A DNA stretch of 64,000 nt. It comes from an uncultured Lachnospiraceae bacterium. GTDB taxonomy: Bacteria; Bacillota; Clostridia; Lachnospirales; Lachnospiraceae. The position numbers were made by a program, and so were the translations under genes. The notes below the pieces were generated by a model. That model searched no databases, was not told the DNA's origin, and saw nothing but the letters and a program-made list of their open reading frames with translations. Positions 26,070 to 33,535 of the stretch are shown piece after piece. The stretch covers positions 1-64,000 of the forward strand of contig CAJUMB010000001.1 in assembly GCA_910587105.1 (NCBI GenBank). The letters are read 5' to 3'. Positions within the stretch are counted from its first letter, which is position 1. Each line of letters begins with the position of its first letter.

Positions 26070-26096
26070 AGCGTGTCTTAAAAATCATTCCTGCCA
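26070..26096. mobile_element. Left half of the inverted-repeat element (orphan end)
   Basis: AGCGTGTCTTAAAAATC followed by ATTCCTGCCA matches the left end of the complete element at 12410 (its arm continues ...CATTCCTGCCA), but the similarity stops after 26096 and no right arm follows. It lies directly after the ackA terminator. Confidence 0.5.
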
Positions 26097-26186
26097 TGAG
26101 AGAAGAAGAACAAAGAGAGCAGATGAGGCAGTGTAAGAGAATGACAGTATGAATCTAAAAAAATATCGAAAAAATGAAAAAAATGG

Positions 26187-26215
26187 TTGATTTTTCCCGG
26201 AAGTTTTGGTATAGT
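26187..26215 (+). promoter_or_regulatory. Promoter of tRNA-Pro
   Basis: TTGATT (26187-26192), a 17-nt spacer and TATAGT (26210-26215) lie 9 nt before the mature tRNA 5' end. Confidence 0.6.
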
Positions 26216-26224
26216 ATTAATCAC

Positions 26225-26298
26225 CGGGGTATGGCGTAGCTTGGTAGCGCGCACGGCTGGGGGCCGTGAGGTCGCAGGTTCAAATCCTGTTGCCCCGA
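26225..26298 (+). tRNA. tRNA-Pro (anticodon GGG)
   Basis: The 74-nt cloverleaf has acceptor CGGGGTA/TGCCCCG (one wobble), anticodon stem CACGG/CCGTG with loop CTGGGGG, giving anticodon GGG, and T arm GCAGG-TTCAAAT-CCTGT. Discriminator A; CCA is not encoded. It forms the left boundary of the polysaccharide locus. No second copy of its 3' end was found further right, so it does not look like a used attachment site. Confidence 0.95.
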
Positions 26299-26309
26299 GT
26301 TTTTAGTGG

Positions 26310-26342
26310 AAGGATACAGACATAAAGTCTGTGTCCTTTTTT
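26310..26342 (+). terminator. Intrinsic terminator of tRNA-Pro
   Basis: A 12-bp stem (AAGGATACAGAC / GTCTGTGTCCTT, one wobble) with a 5-nt loop runs into a T-tract. Confidence 0.85.
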
Positions 26343-26434
26343 CTTGTTCTGTTCACATTGACAGTACATTTTTACAGTGAAGTCATGGGTGTGTCTATCT
26401 TCGCTGTAAATCAGGAGGACTATCTGCTGCCCGT

Positions 26435-26488
26435 ACAATAAAAGGCAAGCTGACAGGGGAATACCTCTCTCAGCCTGCCTTTTATTGT
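26435..26488. terminator. Long bidirectional terminator-like hairpin without an adjacent gene
   Basis: A 13-bp perfect outer stem (ACAATAAAAGGCA / TGCCTTTTATTGT) encloses further pairing (CTGA..TCAG), with A-rich and T-rich flanks on each side, the form of a bidirectional intrinsic terminator. No coding gene lies between the tRNA-Pro terminator and this hairpin, so it may mark a lost gene or insulate the leader that follows. Confidence 0.5.
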
Positions 26489-26664
26489 GCGCGTATTATG
26501 AAAATCCTGGGGTTCAGAAAATATTGAAACTGCTGATGACGATTCTAATTTTAAAAGTAGAACAGAACAGAACTGTACTGGATTGAATGAAGTTAAGATA
26601 GGATTGGCCAATTCAAAAGGTCAGCTGAAAACAATGATTGAATTGGTGAGAGTTATCTTTTACC

Positions 26665-26704
26665 AAAAAGTGGTGAAAAAGGTATACCTTTTTCACCACT
26701 TTTT
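26665..26704. repeat. 40-nt perfect palindrome in the leader region
   Basis: Two 20-nt arms are exactly complementary with no spacer (AAAAAGTGGTGAAAAAGGTA and its complement). As RNA it would form a long A/U-rich hairpin, and as DNA a symmetric protein site or cruciform. A related shorter copy follows at 26827-26856. It lies 220 bp before the first NusG-like gene. Confidence 0.8.
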
Positions 26705-26826
26705 TGAAAAAAAATAAAGATAAAATTTCACAAACAAATGAATCCCGATTTATGAGTTTTTCACAATAACAATCACAAATCGCTTGAATTATACTAACAC
26801 ATCGAAAATAAAATTGCAATAGGTTT

Positions 26827-26856
26827 GTGGTGAAAAAGGTATAGGTTTTTCACCAC
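26827..26856. repeat. Second, imperfect copy of the leader palindrome
   Basis: GTGGTGAAAAA (26827-26837) pairs with TTTTTCACCAC (26846-26856) around an 8-nt loop. The core GTGGTGAAAAAGGTATA is shared with the palindrome at 26665. Confidence 0.75.
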
Positions 26857-26873
26857 CTATTATGCAGAAGAAT

Positions 26874-26895
26874 GCCTTGTTTTCAGGGCTTTTTT
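26874..26895 (+). terminator. Leader terminator just before the first NusG-like gene
   Basis: GCCTTG pairs with CAGGGC across a TTTT loop and is followed by TTTTTT (26890-26895), 32 nt before ATG 26927. A terminator inside the leader of an antiterminator gene suggests attenuation or autoregulation. Confidence 0.6.
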
Positions 26896-26926
26896 GGATG
26901 TGCAGGTGGTAAAGTGAGGGGCTGGT

Positions 26927-27544
26927 ATGTGGTGCACACTTCATTTACAAGACGGAAATGAGAAGAAAACCGAGGAATTTGTCACAAGTCTGCTCCCGGG
27001 CCACATCTGTACCCGCTGCTTTCACATTACCCGCCGCAGGCTGAGAAAACGGGAAGGGCAGTGGTGGGAAGAATCGGAAGAACTTCTGCCTGGATATGTG
27101 TTTATTGAGACCAGTCAGCCGGAGGCAGTTTACCGAGAACTAAAAAAAGCCTCCAAATACCTGTTGTTCAGTGACGACCATTTCGTATCGGTTCTGAAAG
27201 AAAATGACAGGAAGTTTCTGGAGCAGATCACGGACAAAACCGGCAGGATAGGGCTGTCCGTTGTGAGAGTGAAAAAGGCAGGGGACAAAAAAGAAATTGA
27301 GTACCTGTCAGGCCCCCTGGCAAAGGTTTCTGATCAGATATCCTGGGTCGATCTCCACAGAAGATTTGCAAAAGTGGATACCGGATTTTTGAAAGATAAG
27401 AAGGGATTCAGTCTCAGCTTTTATTTCGAAGGAGAATCCATCGTACCGGAGACTGGACAGCAGAAAATACGGCACTTTCAGCGGGAATGTGTTTCGGTTT
27501 CAGGGGAAAAAACGAAGGGATATGATGCACTTTGTGGTATGTAA
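26927..27544 (+). CDS. Divergent NusG-family (LoaP-like) transcription antitermination protein, copy 1
   Basis: A 205-aa protein with a NusG N-terminal domain (about residues 1-110; opens WCTLHLQDGNEKKTEEF and contains LLPGYVFIET, the family's RNA-polymerase-contact strand) and a C-terminal KOW-like segment (LSGPLAKVSDQISWVDLHRR, about 128-147). The KOW part is closer to LoaP, the specialised NusG paralogue of Firmicutes that drives long biosynthetic operons, than to housekeeping NusG. GAGGGG precedes ATG 26927. It sits behind a hairpin-rich leader with a terminator and overlaps the second paralogue by 13 nt. Confidence 0.75.
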   Translation: MWCTLHLQDGNEKKTEEFVTSLLPGHICTRCFHITRRRLRKREGQWWEESEELLPGYVFIETSQPEAVYRELKKASKYLLFSDDHFVSVLKENDRKFLEQITDKTGRIGLSVVRVKKAGDKKEIEYLSGPLAKVSDQISWVDLHRRFAKVDTGFLKDKKGFSLSFYFEGESIVPETGQQKIRHFQRECVSVSGEKTKGYDALCGM

Positions 27545-28035
27545 TGCAGGTCCGTACCGGCCAGGAACTGAAAACGGCGGAAAAATGCCGGGCAAGGATT
27601 GTCAAACCGGGCGAAGATGTATTTGTCATGCAGGGTGAGCGGATGTTCAAAACAAGCAGAGGTATGGAAAAAAGGCTGTACGGGCTTTTCAAAAGCTATG
27701 TCTTTGTGGAAACAGAGGACATTGACGATTTCTGGATGAGACTCCGTAGCATGAAAGTGATAACAAAAGTGCTCACAACCGGAGATACCATGACACCGAT
27801 TTATCCGGAGGAAGAAAGATTCCTGCGGAATCTGGGCGGAGATGACCATATTGTCAGATTTTCAGAAGGATATATGGCTGGTGAGAAGCTGGTCATCACA
27901 GAAGGCTCTATGAGAGGGTATGAAGGCCGGGTAAAATGGATTGACCGGCACCGGCGGTATGCCGTTATCAGTATCGAACTGCTGGGGCAGATGGTTGACG
28001 TGAAGCTGGGGCTGGAAGTTTTGAAAAAGGTTTGA
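27532..28035 (+). CDS. loaP: LoaP-type transcription antiterminator (NusG paralogue), copy 2
   Basis: A 167-aa protein opening MWYVMQVRTGQE, the canonical NusG/LoaP start, with an NGN domain containing GLFKSYVFVETEDIDDF and a complete KOW domain (TEGSMRGYEGRVKWIDRHRR, about 130-149). The start is TTG 27532; this keeps the conserved N-terminal Trp-Tyr, whereas ATG 27544 would remove it. It overlaps copy 1, so translation is likely coupled. A strong terminator lies 213 nt downstream, before the biosynthetic genes, the expected target of processive antitermination. Confidence 0.85.
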   Translation: MWYVMQVRTGQELKTAEKCRARIVKPGEDVFVMQGERMFKTSRGMEKRLYGLFKSYVFVETEDIDDFWMRLRSMKVITKVLTTGDTMTPIYPEEERFLRNLGGDDHIVRFSEGYMAGEKLVITEGSMRGYEGRVKWIDRHRRYAVISIELLGQMVDVKLGLEVLKKV

Positions 28036-28093
28036 GTTCTGGGTCTGCCGGGAAGAAGATGGAAGATTTCAAAATAAGTTTGAGAAATGACTG

Positions 28094-28111
28094 CTGTGGA
28101 AGATTCCACAG
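28094..28111 (+). other. Small leader hairpin
   Basis: CTGTGGA and TCCACAG form a perfect 7-bp stem with a 4-nt loop, between the LoaP stop and the intrinsic terminator at 28248. It could be an RNA recognition element for LoaP, but this is inferred from position only. Confidence 0.45.
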
Positions 28112-28247
28112 GTTTTATGAAGCATTGGAAGGTAGTGGTCGCTGGAGTCGCCCTGCGTGAAAATGTGGACACATGGTATGCCATAACTGGAGAATGGTGC
28201 GGTATTTCTGACTGTAAAATCCGCGCTGAAATCTCTGGATGGCGAAG

Positions 28248-28286
28248 CCTGCTCTTTTCAGGATTAGAAAAGAGCAGGTCTTTTTT
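28248..28286 (+). terminator. Strong intrinsic terminator ahead of the polysaccharide genes
   Basis: A perfect 12-bp stem (CCTGCTCTTTTC / GAAAAGAGCAGG) with a 7-nt loop is followed by TCTTTTTT. It lies between the antiterminator genes and the first biosynthetic gene, so transcription from upstream must read through it. Confidence 0.88.
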
Positions 28287-28383
28287 GTGTTCAGAAATTT
28301 TTATATTCAGGAATTGTTAGGAAACTATAGGAACTGTAGAAAAATAAGTGATACAGATTGCGCAGGATATTTCTTCCAGTGTG

Positions 28384-28433
28384 CAGGTCAAAAAAGCAGG
28401 CGATGCGGGGTATCGTCGAGGATTTTTGACCTG
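28384..28433 (+). other. Structured leader hairpin upstream of the first biosynthetic gene
   Basis: An 11-bp basal stem (CAGGTCAAAAA / TTTTTGACCTG) and an apical stem (CGAT / ATCG) are separated by an internal loop. It has no U-tract, so it is not a terminator. It may be an antiterminator-recognition or stability element. No convincing promoter was found between the terminator and this hairpin. Confidence 0.5.
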
Positions 28434-28548
28434 TGCAATCGGAGAAATAGACAAGTCAAGATGTGTCAGTTATTTTCCTACAGTTCCATAGTACATGGGA
28501 AGCTGCTGACTGCAGCATTTGAAAATGAGGAGGAACGGCCAGCGGGAA

Positions 28549-29880
28549 ATGATTGGGGCGAATTTAAGGCGGGAAGAGAGATTTTCACATATTACAAGTT
28601 TTGAAAAAAGACTGCCGTTTTCATCTCCCTCAATACACGGAGACGAATGGGAGTATGCAGCCAGGGCGCTGGAATTGGGCCAGGCATCTGTGAGTGGAGA
28701 GAACATTGACTGGCTGGAGGAGACGGCGGCTGGGTATATTGGGGTTAAATATGCTGCGGCGTTAAACTCCGGCACTGCGGCACTCCACCTTGCTGTCAAA
28801 CTGGCCGCGGAAAGACTGTATGGAAGTTCCAGCGGTATCAGTACACCGGACGGACTGGGAAGCGGCGGCAGTTTAAAGGGCAGGCGCGTATTCTGTTCGG
28901 ATCTTACGTCTGCATCTGTGGCAGCTCCCATTCTTTACGAGGGCGGTGAGCCGGTTTTTATTGATGCGTCTATGGGTGACTGGAATATGGACCCGGAAGT
29001 CCTTGCAATTGCCTTTGAACAGTTTCCGGATGTGAAACTGGTTGTGTATGCCCATCTTTATGGCTTTCCGGGGCAGATTGATGAAATTAAAAAAATCTGC
29101 CAGGAGCATGGAGCCCTGCTGATAGAAGATGCGTCGGAATCTCTGGGAGCCAGATATAAAGGGAAGCAGACAGGAAGCTTTGGCGACTACGGTGTTTTGA
29201 GCTTTGGAAGCAGTGGGATTATAACAGGCAGCAGCGGCGGTATACTGCTTGTGCATGACCGCTACAGTGCTGAAAAGGCAGTTAAATGGTCCCGGCAGAG
29301 CAGGGAGGACGCGCCCTGGTGCCAGCATGAAGAGCTGGGCTACAGCTATGGGATGAGCAATATTATAGCCGGGATTGTCCGTGGACAGTGGAAATACCTG
29401 GGAGAGCATATTGAGAAAAAACGGGAAATTTATAGACGATATGCAGATAGGCTGGCAGACCTGGATATTGAGATGAATCCTTACGACAGCCAGTGCTGTG
29501 AGCCGAATTTCTGCTGTTCCTGTATGATGCAGGGAGATAATTCTCTGTGTGAGCATCAGCGCTCAGATAAGAGTTATGTGTACCGCACAGTCCACGGGCG
29601 CACCTGTCCGGATGAGATCCTGGATGCACTGGAATCTTTCCGTGTGGAAGGACGGCCTGTCTGGAAGCCGATGCATATGCAGCCTATGTATAGGAATCAT
29701 GAATTTGTGTCTGCAGATGGGTGCAGGCGGAATTTTCGGGAGTTTTATATGAAGATGCTGGCTCAGGCAGATGAAGGGGCGTATGTTTTTGGGAGGGCAG
29801 TTTGTCTGCCTTGTGGTGTCGGGATGACTGTGGAGGAGCAGGAGAGGGTGATTGAGATTGTTTGGGGGTGTTATCAGTGA
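28549..29880 (+). CDS. DegT/DnrJ/EryC1 aminotransferase-family protein lacking the PLP lysine
   Basis: A 443-aa fold-type I protein, clearly homologous to the next gene (SSPSIHGDEW versus SSPTMHGDEQKW; HLYGFPGQIDEIKKI versus HLYGTPGKMEEIKRI). The segment that should hold the Schiff-base lysine reads LSFGSSGIITGSSGG, whereas the neighbour reads ISFNGNKIITGSAGG: the Lys is replaced by Gly. It should not work as a normal aminotransferase; it could be a decaying duplicate, a scaffold for its paralogue, or have a new role. It also has a Cys-rich segment near residue 320. The start is uncertain (ATG 28549 chosen; an AGGAGG lies 13 nt upstream; TTG 28519 and ATG 28525 are alternatives). Confidence 0.85.
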   Translation: MIGANLRREERFSHITSFEKRLPFSSPSIHGDEWEYAARALELGQASVSGENIDWLEETAAGYIGVKYAAALNSGTAALHLAVKLAAERLYGSSSGISTPDGLGSGGSLKGRRVFCSDLTSASVAAPILYEGGEPVFIDASMGDWNMDPEVLAIAFEQFPDVKLVVYAHLYGFPGQIDEIKKICQEHGALLIEDASESLGARYKGKQTGSFGDYGVLSFGSSGIITGSSGGILLVHDRYSAEKAVKWSRQSREDAPWCQHEELGYSYGMSNIIAGIVRGQWKYLGEHIEKKREIYRRYADRLADLDIEMNPYDSQCCEPNFCCSCMMQGDNSLCEHQRSDKSYVYRTVHGRTCPDEILDALESFRVEGRPVWKPMHMQPMYRNHEFVSADGCRRNFREFYMKMLAQADEGAYVFGRAVCLPCGVGMTVEEQERVIEIVWGCYQ

Positions 29881-29994
29881 AAATAAGGATTAACTCAGAC
29901 ATAGGCTAAAGGGCGTTTTCTTTAATTTTTTTCTTCCTTAAACATCGTATGACAGATAGTAAGGTCAATTGACTATGACGATAGGAGTACGAAA

Positions 29995-31266
29995 ATGGAT
30001 TTTCTAACAGATCAGAGATTTGCAGGTATAAAGCCCTTCCACACTAAGGTGTGGTTAAGCAGCCCGACAATGCATGGTGACGAACAGAAATGGGTTGATG
30101 AGGCAATTAGGACTAACTGGGTTTCGACTGTCGGCACAAATATTAACGAAATTGAAAAGCAGATGGCGGAGTATATAGGCTGTAAATATGCCGTTGCTCT
30201 GTCTGCTGGAACTGCTGCTCTACACCTCGCAATTAAACTCGCCGGAGAAAAGCTCTATGGCCAAGCGTGCCCGAATCACGGCACCTTGGAAGGGAAAAAG
30301 GTATTCTGCTCAGACTGTACATTTGATGCTTCGATAAATCCGGTCGGATATGAAAATGGAAAAGCAGTGTTTATAGACACTGAATATGACACCTGGAATA
30401 TGAGTCCAGGGGCGCTAGAGAAAGCCTTCGAATTGTATCCGGATGTCAGATTGGTAGTTGTAACACATCTGTACGGTACTCCCGGAAAAATGGAAGAAAT
30501 CAAAAGGATAGCAGACCAGCATGACGCATTGATTGTTGAGGATGCAGCGGAAAGCCTGGGCGCAAAGTACAAGATTAATGGAAAATGGGTTGAAACAGGT
30601 ACTCTTGGCCAGTATAGCTGTATCAGTTTCAATGGAAATAAAATTATTACGGGATCAGCTGGCGGGATGTTCTTGACCGATTCCCAAGAAGATGCGGACA
30701 AGGTGCGCAAGTGGTCTACACAGAGCCGTGAAGCCGCTCCCTGGTATCAACACAAGGAGATTGGCTACAACTATCGGATGAGTAATATCATCGCTGGGAT
30801 TATCCGTGGGCAGCTTCCTTATTTACAAGAGCATATGAATCAGAAAAGGGCAATCTGGGAACGGTATGAAACCGGACTGAAGGATCTTCCAGTAAAGATG
30901 AATCCTTGGGATCGGGAGAAAAGTGCACCTAATTTCTGGCTCAGCTGCCTCATTATAAATGAGAATGCGATGGCACCCACAGTGCGTGGGGAGCAGGACT
31001 ATCTGTACAAGAGCGAAAGTGGGAAGAGCAGTCCTTCTGAGATTTTGGATGCTATCGCGGCGTTTAATGCTGAAGGGCGTCCGATTTGGAAGCCTATGCA
31101 TATGCAGCCGATTTATAGAACAAATGCTTTCGTGACTATAGAAGGAACTGGTGTTGATGTTGGCGCGGATATTTTCAGACGTGGACTATGTTTGCCTTCG
31201 GATAACAAGATGACTGTAGAACAGCAAAATATTGTAATAGATATTATTCACCGATGTTTTAGATAG
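29995..31266 (+). CDS. DegT/DnrJ/EryC1/StrS-family PLP-dependent sugar aminotransferase
   Basis: A 423-aa enzyme that in this family transfers an amino group from glutamate to a keto-sugar nucleotide. The PLP phosphate region ALSAGTAALHLAIKLAG and the DAAESLGA motif are present, and the Schiff-base Lys lies in ISFNGNKIITG (about residue 214). GATAGGAG precedes ATG 29995. It has lower G+C than the preceding paralogue, and is followed by a priming sugar transferase, so it probably makes the amino sugar that starts the repeat unit, although the ketosugar-forming dehydratase is not obvious nearby. Confidence 0.93.
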   Translation: MDFLTDQRFAGIKPFHTKVWLSSPTMHGDEQKWVDEAIRTNWVSTVGTNINEIEKQMAEYIGCKYAVALSAGTAALHLAIKLAGEKLYGQACPNHGTLEGKKVFCSDCTFDASINPVGYENGKAVFIDTEYDTWNMSPGALEKAFELYPDVRLVVVTHLYGTPGKMEEIKRIADQHDALIVEDAAESLGAKYKINGKWVETGTLGQYSCISFNGNKIITGSAGGMFLTDSQEDADKVRKWSTQSREAAPWYQHKEIGYNYRMSNIIAGIIRGQLPYLQEHMNQKRAIWERYETGLKDLPVKMNPWDREKSAPNFWLSCLIINENAMAPTVRGEQDYLYKSESGKSSPSEILDAIAAFNAEGRPIWKPMHMQPIYRTNAFVTIEGTGVDVGADIFRRGLCLPSDNKMTVEQQNIVIDIIHRCFR

Positions 31267-31395
31267 AGGGAAAATGGTAAAACGTCTTTAAACAAAACGG
31301 GTAAACAGGCCAAGAGCTAATGATGCGAGCTGTTTGATTTTATACTCTTAATTAGATTTTTTAAGCTGAAAAAATGTTGTTTGGAGAATGACAAT

Positions 31396-32037
31396 ATGAC
31401 ACATAAACCTTATGGTCAATATGAACGATTTGCGAAACGCCCGCAGGATTTCCTGTGCGCACTGGCAGCAATAATAGTCCTATCTCCTGTAATGGCTGCA
31501 ACGGCGGTGCTGGTTAGGGTGAAATTGGGAAGTCCTGTGTTATTCAAACAAGACCGTCCAGGAAAAGATGGTAAGATTTTTAAAGTATATAAGTTTAGAA
31601 CTATGACTAGCGAGGCGGATGAGAATGGGAGATTGTTACCGGATGAGCTGAGATTGACTCCGTTTGGAAAAAAACTTCGCGCCACTTCGCTTGATGAGCT
31701 TCCAGAGTTATTTAATATTCTCCGAGGAGATATGAGTGTTGTAGGGCCGAGGCCGTTGATGGTGCAATATCTTCCCCGATACAACAAGCACCAGATGCGG
31801 CGCCATGAAGTGAGGCCAGGTTTTACAGGGCTTGCCCAAGTTAACGGAAGAAACGCGATAAGCTGGGAAGATAAGTTTAAGTGGGATGTAAAGTATGTGG
31901 ATCATATCACTTTCCTTGGTGATTGGAAAATTATATTTGAAACATTTAAAACGGTGCTGAAGCGGGATGGAATCAGTTCCGCAACAAGTGTGACTATGGA
32001 AGAATTCATGGGAAGTGATGAAAAGGAGAATGCATGA
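31396..32037 (+). CDS. Priming polyprenyl-phosphate sugar-1-phosphate transferase (PglC/WcaJ-type bacterial sugar transferase)
   Basis: A 213-aa monotopic membrane enzyme that transfers a sugar-1-phosphate from a nucleotide sugar to undecaprenyl phosphate, the first committed step of repeat-unit assembly. One N-terminal hydrophobic re-entrant helix (about residues 20-42) is followed by FKQDRPGKDGKIFKVYKFRT, the catalytic Asp-Glu pair in TSLDELPELFNIL and VGPRPLMVQYLPRY. Only the catalytic domain is present, as in PglC. ATG 31396 has GGAG 9 nt upstream. It overlaps the next acetyltransferase gene by ATGA. Confidence 0.95.
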   Translation: MTHKPYGQYERFAKRPQDFLCALAAIIVLSPVMAATAVLVRVKLGSPVLFKQDRPGKDGKIFKVYKFRTMTSEADENGRLLPDELRLTPFGKKLRATSLDELPELFNILRGDMSVVGPRPLMVQYLPRYNKHQMRRHEVRPGFTGLAQVNGRNAISWEDKFKWDVKYVDHITFLGDWKIIFETFKTVLKRDGISSATSVTMEEFMGSDEKENA

Positions 32038-32606
32038 AAGGTAAACGACTATGGCAGACATTGAGGCTCTATAGCATTCTAGAACCTGTAAAGCGGACAG
32101 AATATTTACGGAAAAATAATGTGTTTGCTTCTCTTGGAGAAAATTGTAGTATAGAGGACAGGATTATTCCTCTGTATGCGAAGTGTATCCGCATAGGGGA
32201 TAACGTTCGGCTTGCCTCTCATGTGCTTCTTGTTACGCATGACGTTTCATATTTTGTCCTCAATAGCCTCGGTCTAAAAAACGCAAAGGGTGAAAGATTC
32301 GGGGAGAAGATTGGCTGCATAGATATTGGGAACAACGTCTTTGTTGGGACAAACACTACAATACTTTATGACGTGAAAATAGGGAATAACGTTATTATTG
32401 GCGCTGGGAGCGTGGTTAATCATGATATTCCAGATAATAGCGTCGCAGTGGGTGTTCCAGCCAAAGTAATATGCTCTTTTGATGAATTTGTTCAGAAGAG
32501 AATGAAAGACAGATCTTACCCAGATAGCATCTCCACAAACAATCAGATAATCTCGGATAAACTGATTAGTTGGTGCTGGGAACAATTTGATAAGAAGCGG
32601 AAATGA
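32034..32606 (+). CDS. Left-handed beta-helix acyltransferase (maltose/galactoside O-acetyltransferase-like)
   Basis: A 190-aa hexapeptide-repeat transferase. Repeats in [IV]-G-x-x-[VI] spacing are evident from about residue 45 to 155 (IRIGDNVRLASHVLL, IDIGNNVFVGTNTTIL, KIGNNVIIGAGSVVNHDIP) and the GVPAKVI end is typical of acetyl-CoA-dependent sugar O-acetyltransferases. The start overlaps the priming-transferase stop by 4 nt. It likely acetylates a sugar of the repeat unit; an N-acylating role with the aminotransferase product is also possible. Confidence 0.9.
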   Translation: MKGKRLWQTLRLYSILEPVKRTEYLRKNNVFASLGENCSIEDRIIPLYAKCIRIGDNVRLASHVLLVTHDVSYFVLNSLGLKNAKGERFGEKIGCIDIGNNVFVGTNTTILYDVKIGNNVIIGAGSVVNHDIPDNSVAVGVPAKVICSFDEFVQKRMKDRSYPDSISTNNQIISDKLISWCWEQFDKKRK

Positions 32607-32625
32607 TTGAGGAAGGAGAACCGCT

Positions 32626-33291
32626 ATGAAGGAATTGATTGTTGTTGGAGCAGGTGGATTTGGCAGAGAGCTGCTTCAATGGTGCAAGGATGTCAAAAAG
32701 ATAAAAAATGATTGGGATATCGTGGGATTTATTGATGACAATCTTAGCGCTCTTGACGGCTATGAGTGTACTTACAAAGTCATAGGTACAATTAACGAAT
32801 GGCAACCCACAGAAAATCAGGTTTTTGCTCTTGCAATCGCAGAACCGAAAACAAAAGAAAAAGTTGTCACGAAACTTGAAGAGCGCGGAGCACAGTTCAT
32901 TTCAATCATTCATCCCGATGCCAGAATCGGTGACTACAACAAACTGGGAAAAGGACTGGTTCTTTATCCGAATGCAAGAATTACAGTAAATGTGACAATT
33001 GGCGACTTTGTGACCGTGCTAGATAACACATCCATTGGTCATGATGTGTACATTGGTGATTACACAACAATCAGCGCAAGCTGCGGAATTAATGGCCATG
33101 TGCAGGTAGGAAAATATGGGTACTTTGGGTGCAACGCATCTATCGTCCCTGGTATTAAAATCGGCGAGGAATGCCATATCGGTGTTGGAAGTGTGGTTGT
33201 AAATAATATCAAGTCTGGGATGCACATATTTGGAAATCCAGCGAAGCGCATCGCTTTACCCAGAATGAACAAAAATGAAGGAGAACAGTGA
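32626..33291 (+). CDS. NeuD/PglD-type sugar acyltransferase
   Basis: A 221-aa protein with the two-domain layout of this family: an N-terminal Rossmann-like nucleotide-sugar domain (LIVVGAGGFGRELLQW, residues 4-19) and a C-terminal left-handed beta-helix with hexapeptide repeats (about residues 95-205; CGINGHVQVGKYGYFGCNAS, then GSVVVNNI). GGAAGGAG precedes the ATG. PglD-type enzymes N-acetylate the amino sugar made by a DegT aminotransferase, which fits the upstream gene; the neighbouring ACP gene raises the possibility of an acyl-ACP donor. Confidence 0.9.
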   Translation: MKELIVVGAGGFGRELLQWCKDVKKIKNDWDIVGFIDDNLSALDGYECTYKVIGTINEWQPTENQVFALAIAEPKTKEKVVTKLEERGAQFISIIHPDARIGDYNKLGKGLVLYPNARITVNVTIGDFVTVLDNTSIGHDVYIGDYTTISASCGINGHVQVGKYGYFGCNASIVPGIKIGEECHIGVGSVVVNNIKSGMHIFGNPAKRIALPRMNKNEGEQ

Positions 33292-33292
33292 T

Positions 33293-33535
33293 ATGAGCAA
33301 TTTGGGAAAGTACAACCTGGCATTCATGAATGCTTTTGAAATCAGTGAAGATCAGCTTACCGGTCTGAAGTACCAGGATATTGAGGCGTGGGACTCCGTT
33401 GGACATATGCAGCTAGTAGCGGAGTTAGAAGATGCATTCGATATTATGATGGACACCGATGACATTATAGATCTTAGTTCTTACGAGAAAGGCCAAAAGA
33501 TTTTGTCAAAGGAAGAATACGGGGTAGAATTTTAA
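33293..33535 (+). CDS. Acyl carrier protein
   Basis: An 80-aa carrier protein. Ser35 in EAWDSVGHMQL is the predicted 4'-phosphopantetheine attachment site (DS[VL] motif), within a four-helix, acidic sequence. ATG 33293 is used because GAAGGAGA lies just upstream; an in-frame ATG at 33275 overlaps the previous gene end. It shares a TAATG junction with the AMP-forming ligase gene, which probably loads it. This is not the fatty-acid synthase ACP, because no fab genes are nearby. Confidence 0.93.
   Translation: MSNLGKYNLAFMNAFEISEDQLTGLKYQDIEAWDSVGHMQLVAELEDAFDIMMDTDDIIDLSSYEKGQKILSKEEYGVEF

Noticed and set aside
26225..26298. tRNA-Pro as an integration (att) site for the polysaccharide locus
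   Set aside because: No duplicate of its 3' end was found near 57-63 kb and no tyrosine integrase is present in the window.
28087..28604. Short open frames (77 and 121 codons) between the LoaP gene and the first DegT gene
   Set aside because: They run through the strong terminator and leader hairpins and have no ribosome binding site, so the region is read as a non-coding leader.
29881..29994. Promoter or terminator between the two DegT genes
   Set aside because: T-rich runs exist but no stem of adequate length and no paired -35/-10 boxes could be seen.
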